Assembly: GCA_964495145.1 (NCBI GenBank)
Contig: CAZBUP010000021.1
Location: 1 to 20,842, forward strand
Length of the DNA: 20,842 nt
From: UBA6120 sp964495145
Lineage (GTDB): Bacteria > Bacillota_I > Bacilli_A > RFN20 > CAG-826
Reading direction: 5' to 3'
Numbering within the stretch: the first letter of the stretch is position 1; each line of letters starts with the position of its first letter. The notes beneath the pieces are model-generated. The model did no database searches, was not told where the DNA came from, and worked only from the letters and a program-made list of their open reading frames with translations. Made by a program: the position numbers and the translations under genes. This document shows positions 1 through 7,762 of the stretch, piece after piece.

Positions 1-37
1 ATCATCTTGATGATGATAATATTAATAAGTCAATAAA

Positions 38-42
38 AGGAG
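38..42 (+). promoter_or_regulatory. Ribosome binding site of lemA
   Basis: AGGAG lies 6 nt before the ATG at 49 and fixes this start. Confidence 0.8.
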
Positions 43-48
43 AAACTT

Positions 49-636
49 ATGAAAATCTTCACAGCAGGTCAAATTGTCGGGTGGGTCATCCTTGGCGTCG
101 TCGTCATCGTTTTGGCCCTGTTGGTCTTTTGGGTGATCGGCACCTATAACAAATTGGTGGTCGGCCGCAACAAGGTCAAGAATTCCTGGTCGCAAATCGA
201 AGTCCAACTGAAACGGCGCTTCGACATGATCCCGAACTTGGTGGAAACCGTCAAAGGCTTCGCCACTCAGGAAAAAGACATCTTCATGGAATTCGCCAAA
301 GCTCGGAAAATGTTCTCGGAAGGTTCCTCATCCGGCAACGTCGAAGAAATGGCCAAAGCCAACGCCATGCTCTCGCGTTCAATCGCCGTCGTGGTCGAGC
401 AATACCCGCAACTCAAATCCGACCAATCGTTCCTGAAACTGCAAGACACGCTTCAAGACACCGAAAACAAAGTCGCCTTCTCGCGTCAGTTCTACAATGA
501 CGTGGTCTTGAGTTTCAACAATATGCGGGAAGTGTTCCCCTCGAACATCGTCGCCGGCATCTTCAAATTCAAGGAAGCCCAGCTCTTCAAGCTCGATGAA
601 GAAGAAGAAGCCAAGGCTCCCAAAATCAAATTCTAA
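49..636 (+). CDS. lemA: LemA family membrane protein
   Basis: The 195-residue product has one N-terminal membrane segment (about residues 8-31) followed by a mostly helical, charged soluble part. The conserved LemA block lies at residues 45-65 and includes KRRFDMIPNLVE, which is the hallmark of the family (seen directly). The length is typical for LemA proteins. The ATG is preceded by AGGAG at 38-42 with a 6-nt spacer. The cellular role of LemA is not well defined. In other bacteria it is often next to htpX or a TPM-domain gene, but here it stands alone and is closed by a terminator. The C-terminus is strongly acidic (DEEEEAKA) and then basic. The family call is secure; no function is claimed. 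Confidence 0.93.
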   Translation: MKIFTAGQIVGWVILGVVVIVLALLVFWVIGTYNKLVVGRNKVKNSWSQIEVQLKRRFDMIPNLVETVKGFATQEKDIFMEFAKARKMFSEGSSSGNVEEMAKANAMLSRSIAVVVEQYPQLKSDQSFLKLQDTLQDTENKVAFSRQFYNDVVLSFNNMREVFPSNIVAGIFKFKEAQLFKLDEEEEAKAPKIKF

Positions 637-659
637 GCCCATCAATATCATTCATCATT

Positions 660-687
660 GGCTAAGCCGTTGGCTTAGCCTTTTTTT
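660..687 (+). terminator. Rho-independent terminator after lemA
   Basis: GGCTAAGCC (660-668), a 3-nt loop, and its perfect complement GGCTTAGCC (672-680) form a 9-bp stem followed by seven T (681-687). It begins 23 nt after the lemA stop, so it isolates lemA from the downstream GtrA gene. Confidence 0.93.
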
Positions 688-737
688 GTGGATGGCAGCG
701 AAAAGACATCGCCCCTTTCTTAATGGGGCTGATTATG

Positions 738-746
738 TGCTAAAAT
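738..746 (+). promoter_or_regulatory. Extended -10 promoter for the GtrA-like gene
   Basis: TGC followed by TAAAAT (741-746) is a good extended -10. No convincing -35 is visible; the best candidate is TTCTTA at 717-722. The predicted transcript start (about 752-754) coincides with the ATG at 754, so the mRNA would be leaderless or nearly so. Confidence 0.6.
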
Positions 747-753
747 CATAACC

Positions 754-1281
754 ATGAAAAAGCGCTTGATAAAAAACGAAAACTCTTTGTTGGGGAAGTT
801 CGAAACCTTCCTTCGCTTCTGGTGGGAAAAATCCTTTGTTCGGTTCGTGTTCGTCGGGGGATTGAATACCTTGCTGGGCATCTTGGTGGTGTCGCTCCTG
901 CGTTATGCCTTTGACCATCTGATCGGTTACAATCCCAAATGGGATTTCGTATTCCTGTGGTTCCTTAATTTACAAATCGACTTGCCGGGCTTAATCATGT
1001 TCGTCGGCCTTTTGCCGGTGTCCTACACTACCCAAGCCCTTTGGGCCTTTCGGACCAAATGGCGCTGGAAGCGCCTGGCCATCTATCCTTTATCGTCCAT
1101 CCCGAACTTCATTTTGCAGCAAGGATTCATCTACCTGTTTGAAGTGGTCTTGGGCGTCAATGAATACGTCAGCTACGTCTTGGCCGGCCTCTTGCCGATC
1201 CCAATCATGTTTTTCATCATCCGGTTTTTGGTCAAGCCGAAACAAAAAGCGGCATCCGTGGATCCCGCTTCAGAACAATAG
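754..1281 (+). CDS. GtrA family membrane protein
   Basis: The 175-residue protein has four probable membrane segments (about 28-50, 75-97, 105-130 and 138-162). An N-terminal block around residues 29-45 (RFVFVGGLNTLLGILV) matches the conserved F-x-x-VG-x-x-NT region of GtrA/DPMS-flippase-like proteins. Members usually move lipid-linked sugars across the membrane or accompany glycosyltransferases of the cell surface. No glycosyltransferase is adjacent, so the substrate is unknown. The ATG at 754 has no Shine-Dalgarno sequence and sits where transcription is expected to start; the next in-frame ATG (codon 82) would remove the conserved region, so this start is preferred. The gene converges on the ABC transporter genes, with 12 nt between the stop codons. 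Confidence 0.82.
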   Translation: MKKRLIKNENSLLGKFETFLRFWWEKSFVRFVFVGGLNTLLGILVVSLLRYAFDHLIGYNPKWDFVFLWFLNLQIDLPGLIMFVGLLPVSYTTQALWAFRTKWRWKRLAIYPLSSIPNFILQQGFIYLFEVVLGVNEYVSYVLAGLLPIPIMFFIIRFLVKPKQKAASVDPASEQ

Positions 1282-1293
1282 AAATAAACGAAG

Positions 1294-3216
1294 TTATTTG
1301 GCGATGCCTTCGATCTGGGTCTCGTAGGTTTCGATCTGGGCTTCGACCTTCAATTCGGCGAATTGGTTCATATAGAGTTTGTGATAGGTGCCTTTGGCGT
1401 TGATCAATTCGCGATGGGACCCGTCTTCGATGATGCGCCCGTCGGCCATGACCAAAATGCGGTCGCTGTCGACGACGGTCGACAAACGGTGGGCGATGAT
1501 GATCGAAGTGCGGCCTTTCAAGACGTCGCGAATCGCCTTTTGAATCACGACTTCGGTTTCGGTGTCGATGCTGGAGGTAGCTTCGTCCAGGATCATGATG
1601 GAGGGATTGCGGACGATGGCCCGGGCGAACGATAGGAGTTGCTTCTGGCCGACCGACAAATCAGAACCCCCGTCCTGGAGCTCGGTCTCGTAGCCTTTTG
1701 GCAAGGACATGATGAAATCATGGACGTCGACCAGTTTGGCCGCGGCGACGATTTCCTCGTCAGTGGCGTCGAGTTTGCCATAGGCGATGTTTTTCTTGAT
1801 GGTACCCGAAAAGATGAATGGGGTTTGCTGCACATAGCCGATGTTGCTGCGCAGCCAAGCGACCGAGCGTTCCCGATAGTCGACGCCGTCGATCAAAAGC
1901 TGACCGCTCGTCGGTTCATAGAAACGGCACAGCAAGTTGACGGTCGTCGATTTGCCGCTGCCGGTCTCCCCGACGATGGCAATGCTTTGCCCAGCCTTGA
2001 TCTTTAGGTTCATGTCATGAATGACTTCGATGTCTTGCAAATAGGAGAAATTGACGTTCTTGAATTCGATGTCGCCGAGAATCGGTTCGTAGTTATGCTT
2101 TTTCTCGCTGAAAAGGGTCCCGTACTTTTCAATCACGTCGGGCCGGTCGACGATGGCCGGTTTAGTATCGATTAAGGAAACGATTTTTTCGACCGAGGAT
2201 TGCGTGGCCACGATGTCGCCGAACAATTCGGCGAATTCCTGGATCGGGTTGAAAACCGCCCGGACAAAGCCGATATAAAGGGCAAAAGTGGCCACGGTGA
2301 TGGCCGTATTCCGTTCCATGAACATCGAACCGAAGAAGATGACGATGGCCGTCGTCAGAGCCATCACGAAGACGACGCTAGGATGGAACAGGGCTTGGAA
2401 TTTGGTCCGCTTGAAGTTTTTGTCGCGAATGTCGGTGACGATCTCGTCGGCTTCGGAGTGGACGGCGTTTTCGATGGCCAAGGTCTTGATGGTCTTCGAC
2501 CCGGCGATCGATTCGGCTAGCCAGGCCACGTAACCCGAGAAGGCATTGCGGGCGATCCGCGACAGTTTAAGCAAAACGATTTCGAAATAGGGGGCGATGA
2601 TCATGATTAACGGCGAGGCCGCCAGAAGAATCAAGGCCATCTGCCAAGAAACCGAGAACATGGTTATCAAGGTCAATACCAAATCGAAAACGAGCCAAAT
2701 GACCCGGGTGACGCCCCATGAAACCATGTCGGCGATCTTCGAGGTATCGCTTTGGAGGCGAGCGATTAGCCATCCGGCCGAGGTCCGGTCGAAATATGAG
2801 AACGACAGTTCCTGGACCCGTTTGAAAGCGTCTTTGCGAATGTCGACGTACACGCTCATCTCCAGGTAGTTGGTCGTGAAGAAGGTCACGAAAATGGATA
2901 CCGAACGGATCAAGATGCCAATCAAGAGGATGAGGCCGTATTGCCAAAAATTGATGCTGAAGCGGATCCCGAAGATAAACTGGACGTTGATGGTCACTTG
3001 ATCGAAGGGCAATCCGCTGTGGGCGCTGATGGCTTCGATGGCCGCCTTATTGAGCAGAGGGACGAAACTGGCGTCATGGAAACTCGTCAAAAGCATGAAA
3101 CCCAACAGCAAAACGATCAGGTACCAGCGTCGGAAGGCATAGCCGATGATCCGACCCCAAACCCCGAAATGGACTTTGGTCTTGATTTGTTCTTCTTCAA
3201 ATGCGAATGAGGCCAT
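1294..3216 (-). CDS. ABC exporter half-transporter, BmrD/YheH-like (catalytic Walker B partner)
   Basis: The 640-residue half-transporter has an N-terminal six-helix membrane domain (about 28-345) with an extra stretch between the first two helices (about 50-90), then a nucleotide-binding domain (about 380-625). Walker A is GETGSGKST at 416-424, the Q-loop is at Q463-Q464, Walker B ends in E545 (MILDE) and the H-loop is H576. The signature is LSVGQ (520-524) instead of LSGGQ. This non-canonical signature with a normal catalytic glutamate is the pattern of BmrD/YheH-type subunits, which work as heterodimers with a BmrC-type partner to export drugs or lipids. The partner gene lies immediately upstream, 2 nt away. 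The C-terminal tail beyond about 620 is an acidic helical extension. The substrate cannot be read from sequence. Confidence 0.92.
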   Translation of the reverse strand: MASFAFEEEQIKTKVHFGVWGRIIGYAFRRWYLIVLLLGFMLLTSFHDASFVPLLNKAAIEAISAHSGLPFDQVTINVQFIFGIRFSINFWQYGLILLIGILIRSVSIFVTFFTTNYLEMSVYVDIRKDAFKRVQELSFSYFDRTSAGWLIARLQSDTSKIADMVSWGVTRVIWLVFDLVLTLITMFSVSWQMALILLAASPLIMIIAPYFEIVLLKLSRIARNAFSGYVAWLAESIAGSKTIKTLAIENAVHSEADEIVTDIRDKNFKRTKFQALFHPSVVFVMALTTAIVIFFGSMFMERNTAITVATFALYIGFVRAVFNPIQEFAELFGDIVATQSSVEKIVSLIDTKPAIVDRPDVIEKYGTLFSEKKHNYEPILGDIEFKNVNFSYLQDIEVIHDMNLKIKAGQSIAIVGETGSGKSTTVNLLCRFYEPTSGQLLIDGVDYRERSVAWLRSNIGYVQQTPFIFSGTIKKNIAYGKLDATDEEIVAAAKLVDVHDFIMSLPKGYETELQDGGSDLSVGQKQLLSFARAIVRNPSIMILDEATSSIDTETEVVIQKAIRDVLKGRTSIIIAHRLSTVVDSDRILVMADGRIIEDGSHRELINAKGTYHKLYMNQFAELKVEAQIETYETQIEGIAK

Positions 3217-3218
3217 CG

Positions 3219-4994
3219 TTATACCATGCGGGTCTGGATGTCGTAGATGCGACGATATAGACCCTCCGTGTTCAGCAATTCTTCATGGGTTCCGAGTTGG
3301 GCGATGTGCCCGTCTTCGAGCACGACGATGCGGTCGGCGTCTTTGGCGGTGGCCACCCGGTGGGTGATAATCAGGGTGGTGGTGTTCGCCTGCCGGTTCT
3401 TGAGGGCGGTCCGGATGTGGATGTCGGTTTCGGTGTCGACGGCGCTCAGTGAATCGTCAAAGACGAGAATCGGGGCTTGGTTAATGATGGTCCGCGCGAT
3501 GGCCAGGCGCTGCTTTTGCCCGCCGGACAAGGTCACGCCCTTTTCGCCTACCTTAGTTTCATAACCATCTTTAAACGAGAGGATGTTTTGATGGATGTCG
3601 GCGATTTGGGCAGCACGATAAATGTCTTCCATGCTGGCTTTTCGGTTGGCGATTTTCAGGTTGTTGATGATTGTCTTCGAAAACAGGAATGGTTCTTGAA
3701 GGACGGTGGCGATCTCGCGGCGGATATGTTCCTTGGCGATGGATTTAAGCTCGACCCCGTCGATTTGAATCGAACCGGACGTGTAGTCGTACAAACGGGT
3801 CAATAGATGCGACAACGTCGATTTGCCGCTGCCGGTCTTGCCCATGATGGCGACGGTTTCCCCAGCTTTGATGGAGAGGTTGATTTTTTCGAGGATGGTC
3901 TCGTCCCCGTCATCGTAATGGAATGACATATCCTTGATGTCGATGGCGCCCTTAATATCGGGACGAAGACCGGAATCGATGTCTTCCAGCGGTTGGTGCA
4001 AGATTTCGTTGATGCGATCCATGGCCGCCATGGCCCGGGCCAAGTTCGATAAGGTCATGGCCACGTCGCGGACCGGCCAAACGATCATCGACACGAATTC
4101 GAAAGCGACCACCAAGGTGCCGACCGAGATGTCGCCTTGCAAAGCAAGATAAAGGCCAAACAAGGTGGTGACCACGATTTGCCCGAAGACGAAGATGTCG
4201 CTGCTGGAAAAGAAGAAACTTGATAACTTTCGCCATTTGATGAATTTGGTCCGATAGTCGTCCAAATGCGCGGCGAAATCATCGATTTCGTATTTCTCGT
4301 TATTGTAAGCTTTCACGAGGCGAATGCCAGAAAGCGTTTCTTCGATCTTAGCGCTGACTAGTCCGTCGCTATCTTCGGTCTTCCGGTACAAAACCCGGAC
4401 TCGTTTGATAAGGAGAAACGAATAAATGAACATCAACGGCAAAATGGCGATGGTCACCAAAGCGATTTTCCAGGAGAGGGTCCACAAGATCGTGAACGAC
4501 ACCAAAACGATCACCAGGGCATAAGAGATGCCGAACAATTGGCGCGTCATGAAATTGATGACCGTTTCCTGGTCGCGGGTACACGTTTGGATGATGTCGC
4601 CGCTTTTGGATTTCTTCAAAGCCGGATAGGGCAACCGCTCGATGTGGTAAAAGAGTCTTAATTGCATCTCGCGGCCGATGTTGGTCTCGACGACACCGCG
4701 TAGGTACATCCTGAGGAAAAACAGCAAGCCACGGCTTAAGCCGAGCCCGAAAATAATGATAGAAAAGATCCAAAGGCGATCGGCCAAAAAGGCTTGGCCG
4801 CCGAATAAATTCGTCAAGAAAGTGTCGATGGGTCCCGTCGGGGCTTCCATCAAAATGGTGTCGATGAGAATTTTGGTCATGAAAGTCGAAAAGAGCATGA
4901 TTACGACGATCGTTGCTTGGAATAAGAACGAAAACAGGTACGCCTTGCGGTGCCCTGCCGTAATGTCCCACATTATCTTCAAATACTTCTTCAT
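3219..4994 (-). CDS. ABC exporter half-transporter, BmrC/YheI-like (degenerate Walker B)
   Basis: The 591-residue protein is the first gene of the exporter operon. A six-helix membrane domain (about 15-325) precedes the nucleotide-binding domain (about 350-585). Walker A is GKTGSGKST at 385-393, Q433 marks the Q-loop, the signature is canonical LSGGQ (489-493) and H545 is the H-loop. Walker B ends FDD (512-514), so D514 replaces the catalytic glutamate. In known heterodimeric exporters (TM287/288, BmrCD, LmrCD) this gives one degenerate ATP site, formed by this Walker B and the partner's altered signature, and one active site. The ATG is preceded by AGGA (5000-5003) with a 5-nt spacer. The downstream gene follows after 2 nt, so the two are translationally coupled. 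Substrate unknown; multidrug or lipid export is plausible. Confidence 0.92.
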   Translation of the reverse strand: MKKYLKIMWDITAGHRKAYLFSFLFQATIVVIMLFSTFMTKILIDTILMEAPTGPIDTFLTNLFGGQAFLADRLWIFSIIIFGLGLSRGLLFFLRMYLRGVVETNIGREMQLRLFYHIERLPYPALKKSKSGDIIQTCTRDQETVINFMTRQLFGISYALVIVLVSFTILWTLSWKIALVTIAILPLMFIYSFLLIKRVRVLYRKTEDSDGLVSAKIEETLSGIRLVKAYNNEKYEIDDFAAHLDDYRTKFIKWRKLSSFFFSSSDIFVFGQIVVTTLFGLYLALQGDISVGTLVVAFEFVSMIVWPVRDVAMTLSNLARAMAAMDRINEILHQPLEDIDSGLRPDIKGAIDIKDMSFHYDDGDETILEKINLSIKAGETVAIMGKTGSGKSTLSHLLTRLYDYTSGSIQIDGVELKSIAKEHIRREIATVLQEPFLFSKTIINNLKIANRKASMEDIYRAAQIADIHQNILSFKDGYETKVGEKGVTLSGGQKQRLAIARTIINQAPILVFDDSLSAVDTETDIHIRTALKNRQANTTTLIITHRVATAKDADRIVVLEDGHIAQLGTHEELLNTEGLYRRIYDIQTRMV

Positions 4995-5018
4995 ACTAAT
5001 CCTGGCACACGTCTAATT

Positions 5019-5024
5019 ATTATA
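5019..5024 (-). promoter_or_regulatory. -10 element of the ABC exporter operon
   Basis: On the minus strand a perfect TATAAT ends 24 nt before the ATG at 4994. The -35 is weak (TTATAA at 5042-5047, 17-bp spacer). An AGGA ribosome site lies between promoter and start. Confidence 0.6.
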
Positions 5025-5072
5025 CTATGGACACTCGACATTTATAAGGGCAATTGATCGAATAATCCCGAA

Positions 5073-5107
5073 ATCGATGTATATCGATCGGCGTGGGAAC
5101 CGGTTCC
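5073..5107. promoter_or_regulatory. Pair of palindromes between divergent promoters (possible operators)
   Basis: Two palindromic elements lie between the two divergent -10 boxes. ATCGAT repeats at 5073-5078 and 5083-5088, separated by GTAT. GGAACCGGTTCC, a perfect 12-bp palindrome, is at 5096-5107, just upstream of the expected -35 of the flippase gene. Neither is followed by a T-run, so they do not look like terminators. An operator role is inferred. Confidence 0.35.
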
Positions 5108-5134
5108 AAGTCGGTCATAAACAAGATTGGATTG

Positions 5135-5143
5135 TGATATAAT
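5135..5143 (+). promoter_or_regulatory. Extended -10 promoter of the flippase-glycosyltransferase-recX-yhaM operon
   Basis: TGA followed by a perfect TATAAT (5138-5143) forms an extended -10; the -35 is not recognisable. Transcription would begin near 5150, giving a leader of about 12 nt before the ATG at 5163. A TTG at 5127 that would extend the reading frame lies upstream of this -10, so it cannot be used from this transcript. Confidence 0.72.
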
Positions 5144-5162
5144 AAACCAAGAAAAAACCGCC

Positions 5163-6593
5163 ATGAAAAACGACAAGGATCCACTATCGATCGAACTGGG
5201 GACGAACCGCGAGGCCGAAGTCCACGGCCGCCATCGCCCCAAAAAAGTCCACCGTAAATATATCATCAACATCCTGCTGGTGCTTTTGATTACCGCCGGG
5301 GTCATGTATTTCAATTTAAAAGACAACCTTGACGAAGTCACCGCGGCCATGGTCAACGTCGATTACCGATTCATTCTGATCGCGGTCGGGCTATTCTTAT
5401 CGACTTTTCTGATTGAAGGAATCATTTTGTTTATTTTGGCGCGGCTTTATACGACCAGGTTTTCGGTTGGCAAAGGGTTGGCCAACGCGTTGATTGGAGT
5501 TTTTTACAATAACGTCACCCCAAGCGCCAGCGGCGGTCAATTTGCCCAAGCCTACACTTTCAAAAAGCAAGGTTTGGAAATATCAAGCGCGGCTTCCATC
5601 TTGGTCATGCACTTTTTGCTGAACCAAATGGCGTTGGTCACTTGGGGCCTTTTGGCGGTGGCATTCAAATTGAAGGATTTCATGGCCATCATCGAACCAA
5701 TCACCTTGTTTGGGATTGATTTCCCCACCATATCCCTGGCGATTTTCGGATTCAGCCTGAATTTTGTCGTCATCGTCAGCATCTTCTTTTTGGCTTATTC
5801 CAAACCGCTTCATAATTTCTTTATCAATGGTTTGGTTGGCTTGCTCGGCAAGATGCGCATCTTGAAACATCCCGAAGTGACCAAGAGCAACCTCCACATG
5901 CAAATCGAAAACTTCCGGGTTGAGTTGAAACGACTCCAATCGAATCTCCGGGTCACTATTTTCCTATACATCATGTTCATGCTTCGCTATTTCATTTTGT
6001 ATTCGTTGCCGCTGATCATCGCCCGCTCGATTCCGACCATCGCCATCGAGGGTACCATTTGGGATGGCGTCTTCATGACCAGTTACCTGTACGTAATTAC
6101 GAATTTGGCCCCGCTACCGGGTTCGGCCGGCGTCAGCGAGTTATTCTTCTCGCATTTATTCCAATCCTTGTTCGGTTCTTATGCGGCCACGCTGGCGCCC
6201 CAGCTCATCTGGCGGTCGACCACCTTCTACCTTTCGCTGTTGATCGGCGGCTTGGCCTCGGCCTTCTATCGGTCGGCCCCGCAGGAAGACAACTTCAAGA
6301 GCGACCGTCGCACTTTCTTCGAATTGCAACGGTCGACTTATGCCATCCGTAAACTATCGAGCGACACCATGTGGGAAACGGCGCAACTTTCTCGCAAGGA
6401 CATGGAAAAACGCATCAAAGCGGTGACCGGCGATTTCCTGGGCATCAAGGCGCGGCGGCGCCGCCAGGAGGCGCAGCGAGAAAAAGACAAGCAAGCCGCC
6501 CGCATATCGGCCGAACGCAAAATGAAAGAAAAGATGACGCTGGACACCGATGAGTTCTTGATCGACCCCAACGATCCGACCCGGACTTTATGA
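5163..6593 (+). CDS. Flippase-like / lysylphosphatidylglycerol synthase TM-domain (UPF0104) membrane protein
   Basis: The 476-residue polytopic membrane protein has about eight hydrophobic segments between residues 33 and 385. Two conserved family blocks are visible: NNVTPSASGGQ in the first third and LAPLPGSAGVSE in the last third. They match the LPG_synthase_TM family, the flippase half of MprF and AglD-type proteins. A hydrophilic tail of about 90 residues, rich in Lys, Arg and Glu (the segment encoded at about 6290-6590), has no MprF-type synthase domain. The start is the ATG at 5163, because the upstream TTG precedes the promoter. No Shine-Dalgarno is evident. The stop overlaps the next start as ATGA, coupling it to a glycosyltransferase and suggesting translocation of the glycolipid that enzyme makes. 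That link is inference. Confidence 0.85.
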   Translation: MKNDKDPLSIELGTNREAEVHGRHRPKKVHRKYIINILLVLLITAGVMYFNLKDNLDEVTAAMVNVDYRFILIAVGLFLSTFLIEGIILFILARLYTTRFSVGKGLANALIGVFYNNVTPSASGGQFAQAYTFKKQGLEISSAASILVMHFLLNQMALVTWGLLAVAFKLKDFMAIIEPITLFGIDFPTISLAIFGFSLNFVVIVSIFFLAYSKPLHNFFINGLVGLLGKMRILKHPEVTKSNLHMQIENFRVELKRLQSNLRVTIFLYIMFMLRYFILYSLPLIIARSIPTIAIEGTIWDGVFMTSYLYVITNLAPLPGSAGVSELFFSHLFQSLFGSYAATLAPQLIWRSTTFYLSLLIGGLASAFYRSAPQEDNFKSDRRTFFELQRSTYAIRKLSSDTMWETAQLSRKDMEKRIKAVTGDFLGIKARRRRQEAQREKDKQAARISAERKMKEKMTLDTDEFLIDPNDPTRTL

Positions 6594-7762
6594 ACGTCGC
6601 CCTCTTCTCGGAAACCTACCCCCCTCAAATAAACGGCGTCGCCGTCTCGACCCAAAACCTTTTTAACATTCTTCGCAAGAACGGTCACCAAGCCTATGTG
6701 GTGACCACCAATCCCAGCGGCAACCACCTCGAATATAAAGACAACGTTTTGTACATACCCGGTCTCGAATTGAAAAAGCTATACGGGTATCGATTGGCCA
6801 ATTTTTACAATTCCCGGGCCATGAAGATCATCCAAACTTGGAAGCTCGACTTGGTCCATATCCAAACGGAGGCTTCGATCGGCATTTTCGGCAAGATCGT
6901 CGCCACCCGGGGCAATCTGCCCACGGTCAATACTTATCATACGATGTACGAGGATTATACCCACTATGCCGGAAAAGGCCCCGGCTTTGACCGCTTCGCC
7001 AAGAAAGTGATCCGCGAATGGTCGAAGTACGTGGCCATGCAGTGCACCGAATTCATTTCACCGTCGGAGAAAACCAAAGACGCCTTTCGAAGGTACGGGA
7101 CCGACCGCTACATCAACATCGTCCCGACCGGCATCGATTTTTCCAAATTCAAGCGCGAAAACGTCAATGAAGCGGAACTGACCCATTTCAAGGAAGCCCA
7201 CGGCTTGATTGATAAATTTGTCTTATTGTCTTTGGGACGGATCGCTTCCGAAAAAAGCATCGACGTGTTGCTTAAAGGCTACGCCGAATACGTCAAGACC
7301 GAGAAGATACCCTCGCGGTTTTTGATCGTGGGAGAAGGACCCGACCGACCCAAGCTCACGGCGTTGGCCCAAGAACTGGGCCTGAGCGACCGGGTCATCT
7401 TCACCGGGGCCGTGCCCTCGACCCAAGTCCAATTCTATTATCATCTGGCCGACGTTTTCGTGTCGGCTTCGATTACCGAAACCCAAGGGTTGACCTTCAT
7501 GGAAGCGATGGCCAGCAGCTTGATCGTGCTGGCCCGTTACGACGAGAATCTGAGAAATACCATCATCGACAACGAAACCGGCTTTTTCTTCGATTCCGAA
7601 CATGATTTCGGTGAAAAATTAGCCCGGGTGGCCGCTTTGACGCCTACTAATAAAAAGAAACTCATCAATGCCGCTTTGAAGACGGTCGATGTTTATTCGA
7701 TCGATCGCTTCTACGATCACATCATGGAGGTATACCATCGTGCCATCCGAAAAACCTGGTAG
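6590..7762 (+). CDS. GT4 family glycosyltransferase, probably glycolipid-forming
   Basis: The 390-residue GT-B fold enzyme opens with SETYPPQINGVAVS, the N-terminal block of PimA and diacylglycerol glucosyltransferase-type proteins. A conserved HTMYEDYTHY lies at 117-126, PTGID at 179-183, the donor-site GEGP at 248-251, and the GT4 EX7E motif at E297-E305. There is no signal peptide, so it acts on the cytoplasmic side of the membrane. Length and N-terminus fit monoglucosyl-diacylglycerol synthases such as that of Acholeplasma laidlawii, but acceptor and sugar cannot be proven from sequence. Its start codon overlaps the stop of the flippase-like gene (ATGA), and recX starts within its last codons. 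Confidence 0.88.
   Translation: MNVALFSETYPPQINGVAVSTQNLFNILRKNGHQAYVVTTNPSGNHLEYKDNVLYIPGLELKKLYGYRLANFYNSRAMKIIQTWKLDLVHIQTEASIGIFGKIVATRGNLPTVNTYHTMYEDYTHYAGKGPGFDRFAKKVIREWSKYVAMQCTEFISPSEKTKDAFRRYGTDRYINIVPTGIDFSKFKRENVNEAELTHFKEAHGLIDKFVLLSLGRIASEKSIDVLLKGYAEYVKTEKIPSRFLIVGEGPDRPKLTALAQELGLSDRVIFTGAVPSTQVQFYYHLADVFVSASITETQGLTFMEAMASSLIVLARYDENLRNTIIDNETGFFFDSEHDFGEKLARVAALTPTNKKKLINAALKTVDVYSIDRFYDHIMEVYHRAIRKTW
7726..7730 (+). promoter_or_regulatory. Ribosome binding site deciding the recX start
   Basis: GGAGG, inside the end of the glycosyltransferase gene, lies 9 nt before GTG at 7740. No such site precedes the in-frame ATG at 7689, so the GTG start is preferred. Confidence 0.8.

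Noticed and set aside
11..20. -10-like GATAAT upstream of lemA
   Set aside because: Lies at the window edge and no -35 can be assessed; the ATCATC/GATGAT repeat at 1-14 may belong to an upstream gene.
1282..1299. AAATAA/TTATTT inverted repeat between the convergent GtrA and ABC genes
   Set aside because: Only six A-T pairs and no T-run; too weak to call a terminator.
5127..5162. TTG start extending the flippase-like protein by 12 residues
   Set aside because: The TTG lies upstream of the extended -10 at 5135-5143, so the transcript would not contain it.
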